Below are positions 25,351-33,696 of a stretch of 64,000 bases of DNA, piece by piece. Both the position numbers and the translations under genes were made by a program. The stretch is from Xylanibacter muris (GTDB lineage Bacteria; Bacteroidota; Bacteroidia; Bacteroidales; Bacteroidaceae): assembly GCF_013166605.1 (NCBI RefSeq), contig NZ_JABKKF010000011.1:34989-98988 (forward strand), read 5' to 3'. Every line of letters begins with the position of its first letter. Within the stretch, counting starts at the first letter, position 1. The notes beneath the pieces were generated by a model. It ran no database searches. It saw only the letters and a program-made list of their open reading frames with translations, and was not told the DNA's origin.

Positions 25351-25761
25351 ATGGAAATAACAGGAAAAATAATCGCCGTACTTCCGGCAAACAGCGGTGT
25401 GTCAGCACGTACGGGAAATCCGTGGAAATCTCAGGAGTTTGTAATTGAGACACACGACCAGTATCCGCGCAAATGCTGTTTCAGGGTGTTCGGTGAGGAT
25501 AAAATCAATCAGTTCAATATTCAGAGCGGTGAAGAGCTTACCGTTTCTTTTGATATAGATGCCCATGAGTATAACGGGCGGTGGTTTAATAACATCACTG
25601 CATGGGCCGTGAACCGTAATGTGGCTCAGATGCAACCCGGAATGCCTCCTATGGGTGGTGCTCCCATGGGTGCTCCCGGACAGATGAATGCGGCTACGGC
25701 TCCGTTTCCTCCGGCACAGGCTGCTCCGGCAGACCAGAGTGCGGACGACCTGCCGTTCTAA
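25351..25761 (+). CDS. DUF3127 OB-fold-like protein with SSB-like C-terminal tail
   Basis: The 136-residue protein has a beta-rich DUF3127 domain (about 1-90: GKIIAVLPANSGVSARTGNPWKSQEFVIET, INQFNIQSGEELTVSFDIDAHEYNGRWFN), then a Pro/Gly/Ala/Met-rich linker and the end SADDLPF. The overall layout, OB-like domain, flexible linker and acidic tip ending in Pro-Phe, resembles single-stranded DNA-binding protein. ATG 25351 is chosen because it follows TA-rich -7-like boxes (TATTTTTG at 25293 and TAATTTCG at 25301) and begins the domain. Its role in DNA metabolism is inferred; it is divergent from dnaN. Confidence 0.82.
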   Translation: MEITGKIIAVLPANSGVSARTGNPWKSQEFVIETHDQYPRKCCFRVFGEDKINQFNIQSGEELTVSFDIDAHEYNGRWFNNITAWAVNRNVAQMQPGMPPMGGAPMGAPGQMNAATAPFPPAQAAPADQSADDLPF

Positions 25762-25817
25762 ATCTAAATGGCTTTATGACAGAATAAATCTGTCTGCGAC
25801 ATAGTTTAATTATAGAG

Positions 25818-25892
25818 TAGGCCCGACTTTTTCTTGCCTTGGTAAAGCTCGTTATTGCTTTGCCTGTCTGGACAAAGAAAAAGTCGGACCTA
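25818..25892. repeat. Long inverted repeat with 18-bp arms
   Basis: Arms TAGGCCCGACTTTTTCTT (25818-25835) and AAGAAAAAGTCGGACCTA (25875-25892) pair with one mismatch around a 39-nt loop. It lies about 55 bp after the DUF3127 stop and may act as a terminator in either direction or be the remnant of a small mobile repeat. Confidence 0.5.
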
Positions 25893-26162
25893 TGTTTTTA
25901 ACAAAAGTCTGTCATTAGATTCCATGCCGGCGCAACATCTGCTTTTGCACATTGCAACGCTGATGTCGAAGGCATAGCGGACTATGGCAAGACAGCAGCG
26001 GAAGCAAGATGCTAAAGATTTTACGGATTAATGGCAGTAGGTTTCTGTTCATCTTTTACTTTCCAAGCCGTATGATATCTTGCCGGCAAACTGCGGACAT
26101 GCTGTTGTAAACCCGGGATCAGGCCGTTTTCAAACCGTAGATTTCCGTTTTCCTTACCTTCC

Positions 26163-26262
26163 GACTTAAGTCGGAAGATTTGCTGACTTAAGTCGGAAGA
26201 TTTGCTGACTTAAGTCGGAAGAACTGCTGACTTAAGTCGGAAAATCGTCTGACTATAGTCGG
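26163..26262. repeat. 22-bp tandem palindrome array 1 (five units)
   Basis: Units start at 26163, 26185, 26207, 26229 and 26251, exactly 22 bp apart. Each begins with a perfect 10-bp palindrome: GACTTAAGTC in four units and GACTATAGTC in the fifth, where both changed bases keep the symmetry. The 12-bp spacer GGAAGATTTGCT varies slightly. A related array with the same period lies at 53493-53587. The rest of the 25762-26637 gap has no recognisable gene; a short open frame at 26276-26512 shows no protein-like character. Confidence 0.85.
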
Positions 26263-26637
26263 AAGGTTTACGAAGTTGTGCTTTTCTGGAGACAGTTGGC
26301 GGGTCTTTACTTTAATAATGCCATCCCATTTCTTACCAGAACATTGTCATATATACCTTACAGGGAGTATCCTGATGACATTTCGAATCTCATACCCATC
26401 GCCAGTTCAACCAGTGCAGGAAGCAGAAAACGTTATGCTTGATTGTGTAAAACATGCTCAAGTACAAAGTGCTACAACTTGTGAAGATGGTTGCCACGGT
26501 AATGGCTCATAGGGCAGACATACTTGTATGATTGCATTTTGACATCCCCTCGTTCCCTATATCCATAGGGATGCTGAGTAGTTATGAGAGATATGAAGAA
26601 TTTGAATTAGCATGCAAAGACTACCCTGTAATTTGAG

Positions 26638-27831
26638 CTATAAGCTGAATCTTATATAGTCACTGAATTGAATGTACTTCTTCTGATGATAGTCATATAT
26701 ACCCAACCTGATGAAATAATCTTTCTGTCCTTTTACGGCATGAATTTCTGAATTTGGAATAATCATTATTATGTTGGAATACTTGGCATGTTCATAATGT
26801 GACCCGAAATCCGTTCCAACAGAGACTTGTCCATCCACGGTACGATAATTGTTGTTCATATCTTTCAATGCAGTTCCTTTAGGAGATTCAAATAAAGCAA
26901 CCAACCTTCCACCTTTATCATCCATATAATGGGTGATGAGTTTTGCATGGATTTCCATGCACTTGACATCATTATGCATCTTGTTGTGCTCAATCCAGAT
27001 TTCCTCTATTGAAGCGTTTGCTGTTTGTGCTTTTGAGGTAGAAACCTGAGTTATAGTGATATTCCTCGGCTTGTTGATTTCAATTTTATATTGAGGAAGT
27101 TGTTTGCCGTTTGTATATACTAAAGTCTGGTTCTTCGTAGACTCAAAAATGGCATCCCATGTTAATTCCGTATTTGTAGTGCCATTAAGAGCCTCGTTTA
27201 TTGTCTTACGAAGACTTATTGTATATATAGAGCCTAACATTGGACCTGAAGACCAGCTATACGTGTATTGTCCTCGTATGCTTGAAGAAGCAACGATAGC
27301 CTTTTTGCCTTCAAATCCCAAAAACAGTTTTTTTGTTTTCTCTTTGTCTAAAGTGGAATATTGCTGTCTTTCACGCCTACGTCCCTCCGAATCCATATTG
27401 CAGCAACTGGAGATGCAAAGCAACAGTTTTGCCTTCCCACTCACATTTTTAAGTTTAGAAAAAACTGTGGTTTCCCAATACTGTCTATCGAGCAATGTCA
27501 TGTGTGGCCAGTCATCATCGTCCCAATTGCATCCATGCCCAGCATAATAAAAAAGGACAATATCTCCTTCTTGCACATTTAATGATGATATTTCTTTTTC
27601 AAGCATCGTGGATGTGAACTCCGAGCCACTATGACAACGCAAGTCATGACTGAAGTCCAATGCGTCAGCAATAGATGAGCAGAATTCTGTCATCTGCTTC
27701 AACTCTGCCGTGCGATCTTTTTCCCGTCCTTGTTCTTCCATGTTCGTGAATAGGATGGAATGCATGGTTTGAGCATTGGTGACATTTGCCCAAAAGAGGC
27801 AAAAAGAAATTGTCAATATCTTATATCTCAT
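26638..27831 (-). CDS. Exported caspase-family (C14) peptidase B
   Basis: The 397-residue protein has a signal peptide ending VTNA-QTMH. A caspase/metacaspase fold follows: beta strand GDIVLFYYAGHGCNWDDDD holds the catalytic histidine (about H99), and KAKLLLCISSCCNMDSEG holds the catalytic cysteine (C143 or C144). A basic stretch GRRRERQQ just after the cysteine is a possible self-cleavage site. About residues 265-397 form a separate beta-rich domain (IWIEHNKMHNDVKCMEIHAKL, FIRLGIYDYHQKKYIQFSDYI). It is the last gene of the eight-gene operon and overlaps the preceding gene by 4 bp. Substrate specificity is not predictable. Confidence 0.85.
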   Translation of the reverse strand: MRYKILTISFCLFWANVTNAQTMHSILFTNMEEQGREKDRTAELKQMTEFCSSIADALDFSHDLRCHSGSEFTSTMLEKEISSLNVQEGDIVLFYYAGHGCNWDDDDWPHMTLLDRQYWETTVFSKLKNVSGKAKLLLCISSCCNMDSEGRRRERQQYSTLDKEKTKKLFLGFEGKKAIVASSSIRGQYTYSWSSGPMLGSIYTISLRKTINEALNGTTNTELTWDAIFESTKNQTLVYTNGKQLPQYKIEINKPRNITITQVSTSKAQTANASIEEIWIEHNKMHNDVKCMEIHAKLITHYMDDKGGRLVALFESPKGTALKDMNNNYRTVDGQVSVGTDFGSHYEHAKYSNIIMIIPNSEIHAVKGQKDYFIRLGIYDYHQKKYIQFSDYIRFSL

Positions 27832-28358
27832 TTTTCTTTTCTCTTTAAGTTTCGTAAATATCTGTCCTTAGGAAAATTCTCACACGCCATCTGTATGACA
27901 GCCTTTCTTATCAATTCTCCATCTGCATCTTGGTATTTTCCGTCACGTTTGAAACGACATACATCACAATAGAATGAATAGGAGAATGTAACGACATCTG
28001 ACTTGGAATAAAAACACACAGCTATATCAGGAAGAAATGCCGATTCCTTCACCATGTTATTTTTCACAAAAGACTGTGGATAAGTCAATGTCGATTTCAA
28101 TGCATTACATCTTTCTTCGAGAGTGTCGGTACTGCATATAAGTATTTCCCAATTCTTGTCATTATTCAATATTGTGGTGTCTTCTGGCATCGGGTCAAGC
28201 AAGTACCATACAATAGAGTCAGCCTTATTGATAATATCAATGTATTCCCCTGATATTACCGATGATTTTTCTTTGTCTATTGTATTATTACACATTGCAT
28301 GACTGTTGCATAATATTAGAGCGGCAATAAATAGCAGAAAATAAATGGATTTTTTCAT
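27828..28358 (-). CDS. Exported protein of unknown function, twin-caspase operon
   Basis: The 176-residue protein begins MKKSIYFLLFIAALILCNSHA, a signal peptide, followed by a mainly alpha/beta mature part with several cysteines (CSTDTLEERCNALKSTL, SFYCDVCRFKRDGKYQDADGEL). I do not recognise a family. Its stop overlaps the start of caspase B by 4 bp, so translation of the two is probably coupled and it may be that peptidase's partner, inhibitor or substrate; this is a guess from position only. Confidence 0.65.
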   Translation of the reverse strand: MKKSIYFLLFIAALILCNSHAMCNNTIDKEKSSVISGEYIDIINKADSIVWYLLDPMPEDTTILNNDKNWEILICSTDTLEERCNALKSTLTYPQSFVKNNMVKESAFLPDIAVCFYSKSDVVTFSYSFYCDVCRFKRDGKYQDADGELIRKAVIQMACENFPKDRYLRNLKRKEK

Positions 28359-28360
28359 AC

Positions 28361-29398
28361 CTATTCTGTTATTATAATTATATTCTCTGTAGTCTGAATC
28401 GATGTCACATTGCTTTCTTTGGTTATAAACTTGTATTTCAATACATGAGAGCCTTTTGACAAATTGGTCAACCGGTAGTTGAATGTATAAGGGAAGGATG
28501 AAGACTTGGCAATCAATTCATCATCCAGATAGAATTCAATATCAAAATCTTTCTTGACGCCTGAACCTTTATATAGTTTGGCAACCAATGAAATAGTCTC
28601 ACCATTCTTATAATCGTTACGACCAGACTTGAGCCTACAAGAGTAGAAATAATCATTTGAAGAATGAATCTTATAATTGGAAAAAGACCAATTATATGAC
28701 AAATTCTTTGAGAAAACATCATGATAGGCTATTTGAACGCTTATTTGGTGTGTGCTTTCAATTTCGTCATCCACTTTATATCGGAGTGTATATGGTGATG
28801 TTGTATAAGTTGCTATTAATTTCCCGTCCCAATAGTATTTGACTTGATCAAATTCACATCCTTCAGTAGAACGGTTAGTGAGTAGTTCCGGTGTTATTAC
28901 GAGTTCTTCACCTTTGGTTATATAATTGTAGTCGATATATATATCCCCATGACGTTCCGTAATTCCGCTGTTGTTGGAAATGTAGAAAGCCTTTTCCTTT
29001 ACAAGAACAACATCATCACAAGCCTGGCCTGAGATTTTCATTTCTGCCCTCAACTTGTGGTTGCCTTTTTCCATATCATCCTTGTTGATTATTATTTCCC
29101 ACGGAGATCGGGTTTCTGAACTGTACAATTCATCATCAATGTAATAATCCACCTGCTTTAAGGTCAGTCCCCAATATTCAAAGTTGTAATCAAGGTCAGG
29201 CATGAATACAATGTATTGTCCACTGCTTGTCTCTGTCTTCTTTAAATCATAGGTGCCTTCTGGTATAAGATGTTCGATATTCCCTGTAAGAACAAACTCA
29301 CCTACATTGTCATCTTTGCAAGACGAAATGATAAATGTCGTAAGCAACATTATAATGCATACGAGATGCTTTTCTGCTATTGTGCATATTGTTTTCAT
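28361..29398 (-). CDS. Lipoprotein with three Ig-like repeats, twin-caspase operon
   Basis: With the start at 29398 (MKTICTIAEKHLVCIIML), the 345-residue product has a lipobox ending FIISSC at about residue 27. Upstream in-frame codons reach into the preceding gene, so the start near 29398-29407 is preferred. Three beta-sandwich-like repeats of roughly 90 residues share the pattern 'hydrophobic-x-YYxDxxLxxxxxxSPxxxxY': VDYYIDDELYSSETRSPWEI, VKYYWDGKLIATYTTSPYTL and IEFYLDDELIAKSSSFPYTF. Such Ig-like lipoproteins usually bind proteins or glycans at the outer membrane. Function unknown. Confidence 0.72.
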   Translation of the reverse strand: MKTICTIAEKHLVCIIMLLTTFIISSCKDDNVGEFVLTGNIEHLIPEGTYDLKKTETSSGQYIVFMPDLDYNFEYWGLTLKQVDYYIDDELYSSETRSPWEIIINKDDMEKGNHKLRAEMKISGQACDDVVLVKEKAFYISNNSGITERHGDIYIDYNYITKGEELVITPELLTNRSTEGCEFDQVKYYWDGKLIATYTTSPYTLRYKVDDEIESTHQISVQIAYHDVFSKNLSYNWSFSNYKIHSSNDYFYSCRLKSGRNDYKNGETISLVAKLYKGSGVKKDFDIEFYLDDELIAKSSSFPYTFNYRLTNLSKGSHVLKYKFITKESNVTSIQTTENIIIITE

Positions 29399-29411
29399 AC
29401 TCATCATGTTT

Positions 29412-30500
29412 TTAATAATATTCCCAATGAACTCCAAGTCCAAAATTAATGCCATTTTTCTCCTTATATCCAAAAACCAAATCATAGCCAATACTAACAG
29501 AAAAAAATAATTCGTCAGAAATCAAAGGTATGAATGCTTTTGCAACAGGACGTATCATTGGTTTTACCAATATATTAGAATTGTCTTCTGTAATAGTTCC
29601 GCCACTAACAATAACCGAAGAGGAACCAGTACTTGTGGTAGATGAATAATATGCAGAATACTCCTTTCCATCCATACACAATACTCCCACACCGCAACCT
29701 AAAGCGAAATACTTCATATAGAATTGTGGCGTTACTGTAATGAAGAATCTGGGATCGAAAATCTTCTTGTTCCTGTCATAGTTTACGATGTCCTTCATTT
29801 CCACCTTGTCAATGATGTATTTGTCTCTATCAAGATTTACGCCAAAGTCAACGCTCAGCATAAAGGGAATGTCTGCAAACGAGTAGTTGAACGAACCTCC
29901 GACTGGAAAATGCTTTCCATAGTTATATGAAAAGCCTATTCCTTCACAATCATTGAGGAAATCGTCGAAGTCAATAACTACCTTTCCATCTTTTTTTCTA
30001 TAAACATCAATCTTCGCTATTTTGTCCTTATATACATAGAATAATTCATCGGCTTCATGCTGAATAGCCCCCGTTACCTGTAACTTACATGAGTAAATTT
30101 CCGTGACCCGCAAGTCTTTCTCGCTTATATTGCTATTAAAAGCAAGGTCTTTCTTCGAAACCTTTCTAATATCTGAATATATTATCTTTATTGCCCCCTT
30201 GTTTACCAGTTTGCCAATATTATTCAAATATGTTTCAAGTTCATAACTCTTTTGGTACGGCGCATTGGGGTTGTCTTTTTTGTTTATGATATGTGAAAAT
30301 TCATCACTAACAATAGCTTTCTTTGTGCCATTACACAACTCCTCTGCTTGGAATCGGTATTCAGCACGCTGTGTTGATGACCATTTAGAAAGATAATTAG
30401 CAAATTGAGACACTTGGGTCATGGCATATTCCTGTGCTGATAACTGAGTGCCTATTGTTGCCAATAGAATTGTACAAAATATTGTTTTTAATCTTTTCAT
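29412..30500 (-). CDS. Exported two-domain protein with probable outer-membrane beta-barrel, twin-caspase operon
   Basis: The 362-residue protein has a signal peptide (cut near QLSA-QEYAM). An alpha/beta N-terminal domain (about 25-190) contains YRFQAEELCNGTKKAIVSDEF and IKIIYSDIRKVS. The C-terminal half has alternating hydrophobic strands (SFNYSFADIPFMLSVDFGVNL, FITVTPQFYMKYFALGCGVG, SVSIGYDLVFGYK) and ends in an aromatic residue (GLGVHWEYY), typical of outer-membrane barrels. The N-terminal part looks like the NTF2-like modules of its neighbours. It lies 5 bp from the next upstream gene. Confidence 0.7.
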   Translation of the reverse strand: MKRLKTIFCTILLATIGTQLSAQEYAMTQVSQFANYLSKWSSTQRAEYRFQAEELCNGTKKAIVSDEFSHIINKKDNPNAPYQKSYELETYLNNIGKLVNKGAIKIIYSDIRKVSKKDLAFNSNISEKDLRVTEIYSCKLQVTGAIQHEADELFYVYKDKIAKIDVYRKKDGKVVIDFDDFLNDCEGIGFSYNYGKHFPVGGSFNYSFADIPFMLSVDFGVNLDRDKYIIDKVEMKDIVNYDRNKKIFDPRFFITVTPQFYMKYFALGCGVGVLCMDGKEYSAYYSSTTSTGSSSVIVSGGTITEDNSNILVKPMIRPVAKAFIPLISDELFFSVSIGYDLVFGYKEKNGINFGLGVHWEYY

Positions 30501-30505
30501 ATCTT

Positions 30506-31315
30506 CTACCTGTAAATATAATTTAAATACTCTTCCTTTTCCTTATTGCTAATCTTCTTGAATGAATCAATAAGCCACCCAGCATTGTTTGTTTCTCGTT
30601 CAAAATGTTTGATGGTAAACTTATACATAGGAACTTGCAGGAAAACAAATTGCAAATCTGCCACATACTCAATATTCAGTAGACCGCTGTAAACCAACGA
30701 AAAGAAAACTGAGGTTTCGTCAACAACGAATTTCTTATTCGCATAATAGGTTATGTAATCATCCCTTTCTGTCGTTATTCTGTTCAAAGACATAAAGTTG
30801 GTTTCATGGTCATCAGGCATAAGCATCGCCTTGGTTGCCTTTCGGGCTGGTTTGAGCTTGAAAGCGTCTCCAGATGCTTTCGTAATAACCCATTTATACA
30901 TTTCCCCCTTTCTCTTTTCAACTGTGAGATAGAGGGTGAAACCTATTTCTTTGCCTTTAAGTTTCCCACAACATTCTGCCTTAGCTACCCATGTGGTATC
31001 TCTGTATGATAATTTTATACCATCCTTAGCTACAGAAGCAGCAAAGTTTTTTGCTTCCAAAAACAAAGAATCTTCAAATGATTTGAACATTTTTCCATTG
31101 AAAAGGTATAAAATCCTATTGGTTTCATAATCTTTATCTTGCTTATCTGTGCCTGGCTTTTCTTTTTCTCCATTGAAACGTGCAATGAAATCATCTACAA
31201 GATTGACACTTGCCCGAAATTGCTCCTCATTGAGAAAAGGGGCAATTTGGGCATTCGTTTGCAATAATCCTAAACAAGTCAGGAACATCGCTGTCAGTAA
31301 TTGTTTTAATCTCAT
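30506..31315 (-). CDS. Exported protein with NTF2-like module, twin-caspase operon
   Basis: The 269-residue protein has a signal peptide (LLQTNA-QIAPF). The mature part contains VDDFIARFNGEK, NRILYLFNGKMF, GIKLSYRDTTWVAKAEC and FTLYLTVEKRKGEMYKWVI, an alpha-helix-then-curved-sheet pattern like NTF2/SnoaL-type domains and similar in order to segments of the two flanking products. I do not recognise a named family. Gaps of 5 and 2 bp to its neighbours place it firmly in the operon. Confidence 0.65.
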   Translation of the reverse strand: MRLKQLLTAMFLTCLGLLQTNAQIAPFLNEEQFRASVNLVDDFIARFNGEKEKPGTDKQDKDYETNRILYLFNGKMFKSFEDSLFLEAKNFAASVAKDGIKLSYRDTTWVAKAECCGKLKGKEIGFTLYLTVEKRKGEMYKWVITKASGDAFKLKPARKATKAMLMPDDHETNFMSLNRITTERDDYITYYANKKFVVDETSVFFSLVYSGLLNIEYVADLQFVFLQVPMYKFTIKHFERETNNAGWLIDSFKKISNKEKEEYLNYIYR

Positions 31316-31317
31316 AC

Positions 31318-31917
31318 CTAAAGTCTTTCTGTGTCTAATGCCTTCGTATCCCCAAGTTTGACAACGTACTCATTGCCATCCATCGTTTCTTCTCTTAATA
31401 CATAGCATTTTACGCTTTTTTTTGTTCTATCAGAATAAACAGGTTTGCCGTCTATGTAGCCGACAAAAACCTGAATAAATACCGCCGTACATACGAAAGT
31501 ATTATCATCAATCTGTCTCAACTTGCTCATCTGTATGTCATGAATGTCAGAGGACTCTATCTTAACCGTTGAGTATCTCATATTCATTAGTCCTGTGAAA
31601 TAGTCCTTCATCAGACGACGTCTTGGCTTGGGTCTATACGTAGAGGTAATCTCCATTTCTACGCCTTTCTTTAGTCTGCCATCTTCTTCGTATTGTTCAC
31701 AATTGGCTATGAACAGGCGAACAGCCTTGCCTTTGTATTTATTCCTTTCCTTTGGGCTATTTTTCGGATTAGCCATAGATTCTATGTTATCACACATTTG
31801 TTTAACTTTTTCGGCGGCACGGAGTTTAATCATCTCTTCTATGTCTTGTTGTGCAAATGAAGTTGTAGCAAATGCCGACAAGACAAAAACCAATGCAATT
31901 CTATATAATGTTTTCAT
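31318..31917 (-). CDS. Exported NTF2-like protein, twin-caspase operon
   Basis: The 199-residue protein has a clear signal peptide (ATTSFA-QQDIEE). The mature part is a single domain: helices to about residue 75 (KGKAVRLFIANCEQYEEDG), then KDYFTGLMNMRYSTVKIESSDI and a sheet with FVCTAVFIQVFVGYIDGKPVYSD. The pattern resembles a small NTF2-like fold that recurs in other products of this operon. It probably binds a ligand or a partner in the periplasm; the fold is inferred from pattern only. Confidence 0.65.
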   Translation of the reverse strand: MKTLYRIALVFVLSAFATTSFAQQDIEEMIKLRAAEKVKQMCDNIESMANPKNSPKERNKYKGKAVRLFIANCEQYEEDGRLKKGVEMEITSTYRPKPRRRLMKDYFTGLMNMRYSTVKIESSDIHDIQMSKLRQIDDNTFVCTAVFIQVFVGYIDGKPVYSDRTKKSVKCYVLREETMDGNEYVVKLGDTKALDTERL

Positions 31918-31922
31918 TTTTT

Positions 31923-33125
31923 TTATTTATTATAGCATTCCCTTATGCTGATTTGTGATATTCTGTTTCCATTCACTCTGTATGATACAGGAACAACCTT
32001 TTCCAACAATCTGCTTCCCGAAATTCTTTCAAGGAAATCATTTATGTTTTCCTTGTCAATCACTGTATTACCGTCTTGTGGCAAAAATTTCACAACTGCA
32101 TCTGCTGTGAATATCCGTCTCAATTCACAAGCTGCACTTTCTCTTTTTGAAATGCTATTACGCTTGTCGATAATACAGTCAAAGTAGGATGTGAGATAGT
32201 TGGTCACAATCATCTCGTCATTAAGGTTTAACAGAGAACTGGAATTTGGACTTGGATTGGTATTGTTGCCAGTCGGTGTCTTTGCTACAGGCTTTTGGAT
32301 AGCTCCAGGCTTTGGCGTATTTGCCGACTGTAGATTATTGTCCCAGAACGGAGTCTGTTTGCCATTGCTACACTCGTGAACAGCATTCTTCACTTCTGTA
32401 AAAAGACTGTTCCAGTCAAGGTCTCCATCATACGACATATCCTCGAACAGAGTTACAAGAACAGCCGTAAATAAGTCCATTGCGCCTAATGGAGTTTCTC
32501 CTCCAACAGAAGACTGACCAACGGAAGCGGATGAAAGGATAAAATCACCACGATAACCAAGAAACATCTTCTGAATGGCAGTCCTTTCGGTTTCTGTCAA
32601 TTCTACATTTCCATAATTCACAGAGAACGTAGGTGCTCTTTTTGCACTTGCTGTCTGAACGTTATTACAGCACATGCCAATGGTGGCGGTAAGTCTTGCA
32701 CCCTTTGTCTTCAGTTCGTCATGTACCCACTTCAATGGTATGAATTTATGTTCTTCAGAGAAATCGCATCCCAAAAGCATTTGGGGGTAAGAATTGTTTT
32801 CGGATGCTGCATGTGTGCCGTGACCAATGTAATAGAACACGATGATGTCATTTTCATCACATCTCAAATTCTGCACCTCCGCCTTGCACTTTTCTGGCGA
32901 GAGGGCAGAATCATATATGTCATGAATGTCAGACATGTATCCCACATCGTGCAATGCAGCGTTAATTACATTGATGAAACGACTGTATAGAACATTTCTG
33001 CCTGTTACATCAAGTTTGCCGACATCGGCATCCTCTGTGTCAATGAAGGTAAGCCAATGGATTGTTTGGGCGTTTGTTACTATAGTTAATACACCCATCA
33101 TTATGGAGAGGAACAGCTTCTTCAT
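31923..33125 (-). CDS. Exported caspase-family (C14) peptidase A
   Basis: The 400-residue protein has a signal peptide ending TNA-QTIHW, nearly the same cleavage region as caspase B. The catalytic histidine is in NDIIVFYYIGHGTHAASE (about H102) and the cysteine in ARLTATIGMCCNNV (C152 or C153). After the caspase fold (to about 255) comes a Pro/Asn-rich linker (TPKPGAIQKPVAKTPTGNNT), then a C-terminal domain (about 300-400: YLTSYFDCIIDKRNSISKRE, LRRIFTADAVVKF) resembling the NTF2-like modules of the neighbours. It overlaps the preceding lipoprotein gene by 4 bp. The export of caspase-fold proteases is unusual compared with cytoplasmic defence caspases. Confidence 0.86.
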   Translation of the reverse strand: MKKLFLSIMMGVLTIVTNAQTIHWLTFIDTEDADVGKLDVTGRNVLYSRFINVINAALHDVGYMSDIHDIYDSALSPEKCKAEVQNLRCDENDIIVFYYIGHGTHAASENNSYPQMLLGCDFSEEHKFIPLKWVHDELKTKGARLTATIGMCCNNVQTASAKRAPTFSVNYGNVELTETERTAIQKMFLGYRGDFILSSASVGQSSVGGETPLGAMDLFTAVLVTLFEDMSYDGDLDWNSLFTEVKNAVHECSNGKQTPFWDNNLQSANTPKPGAIQKPVAKTPTGNNTNPSPNSSSLLNLNDEMIVTNYLTSYFDCIIDKRNSISKRESAACELRRIFTADAVVKFLPQDGNTVIDKENINDFLERISGSRLLEKVVPVSYRVNGNRISQISIRECYNK

Positions 33126-33679
33126 TTTCTTGTCATGTTTAAGAGTTCACTAAAATATTTGCATTCAGGGAACAACCGATTAGCCAGCCTCAATACATCT
33201 GTAGTGGGCAAGTCGTATCTTACAATCTCCTTCCCCTTTGCATCACATATATTCCACTTTCCTAGTCCGAAGTCGAAATTTGCAACACATGACTGACCCT
33301 TAGCAGCATTAAATGAGAGGCTGAAATTTGGAACATATTTGCCATATACCGTGTCGTTGCTCACATAGTTGGATGGAGCAGAAAGAATGAAGTCCAATAC
33401 GTACTTGTCGTTTTTAGACACCTTGACATTGACAATAGAATCATTCTTATTGTCTTTGGTTTTCAATTTCAAAGAAGCTGATACCGTCTTTGCTTCAGTA
33501 AGAACAGTATATATGCTATCACCCAATGCCTTGCGCATTACAGAGTCCTTTGCTGTTGTTGTGTTATCACGTTTACTAGCATTATTCGTATAGGCGGAAC
33601 AACTTGTTGCAACGCTACTTGACAAGACCACGAATAAAGACACCTTCATCGTCAGTCGATTAAACAATTTTGTTTTCAT
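33122..33679 (-). CDS. Small lipoprotein, first gene of twin-caspase operon
   Basis: Starting at 33679 (MKTKLFNRLTMKVSLFVV), the 185-residue product has a lipobox VATSC at about residue 27; a start five codons upstream is possible. The mature part has a Ser/Thr/Asn-rich linker followed by a beta-rich domain (LDFILSAPSNYVSNDTVYGKY, FSLSFNAAKGQSCVANFDFGLGKWNI) and a C-terminal helix. I do not recognise a family. Its stop overlaps caspase A by 4 bp. The start is only about 17 nt after the U-tract of the structured RNA at 33697-33922. Confidence 0.65.
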   Translation of the reverse strand: MKTKLFNRLTMKVSLFVVLSSSVATSCSAYTNNASKRDNTTTAKDSVMRKALGDSIYTVLTEAKTVSASLKLKTKDNKNDSIVNVKVSKNDKYVLDFILSAPSNYVSNDTVYGKYVPNFSLSFNAAKGQSCVANFDFGLGKWNICDAKGKEIVRYDLPTTDVLRLANRLFPECKYFSELLNMTRK

Positions 33680-33696
33680 TTGATTTATTTCCAATT

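Noticed and set aside
26163..26262. Possible CRISPR array
   Set aside because: Units are 22 bp including the spacer, the spacers are nearly identical, and no cas gene is in the window. It is a tandem palindrome.
26276..26512. 78-residue open frame after the palindrome array
   Set aside because: No recognisable motif, odd composition, no promoter box and no conserved neighbour; left as non-coding.
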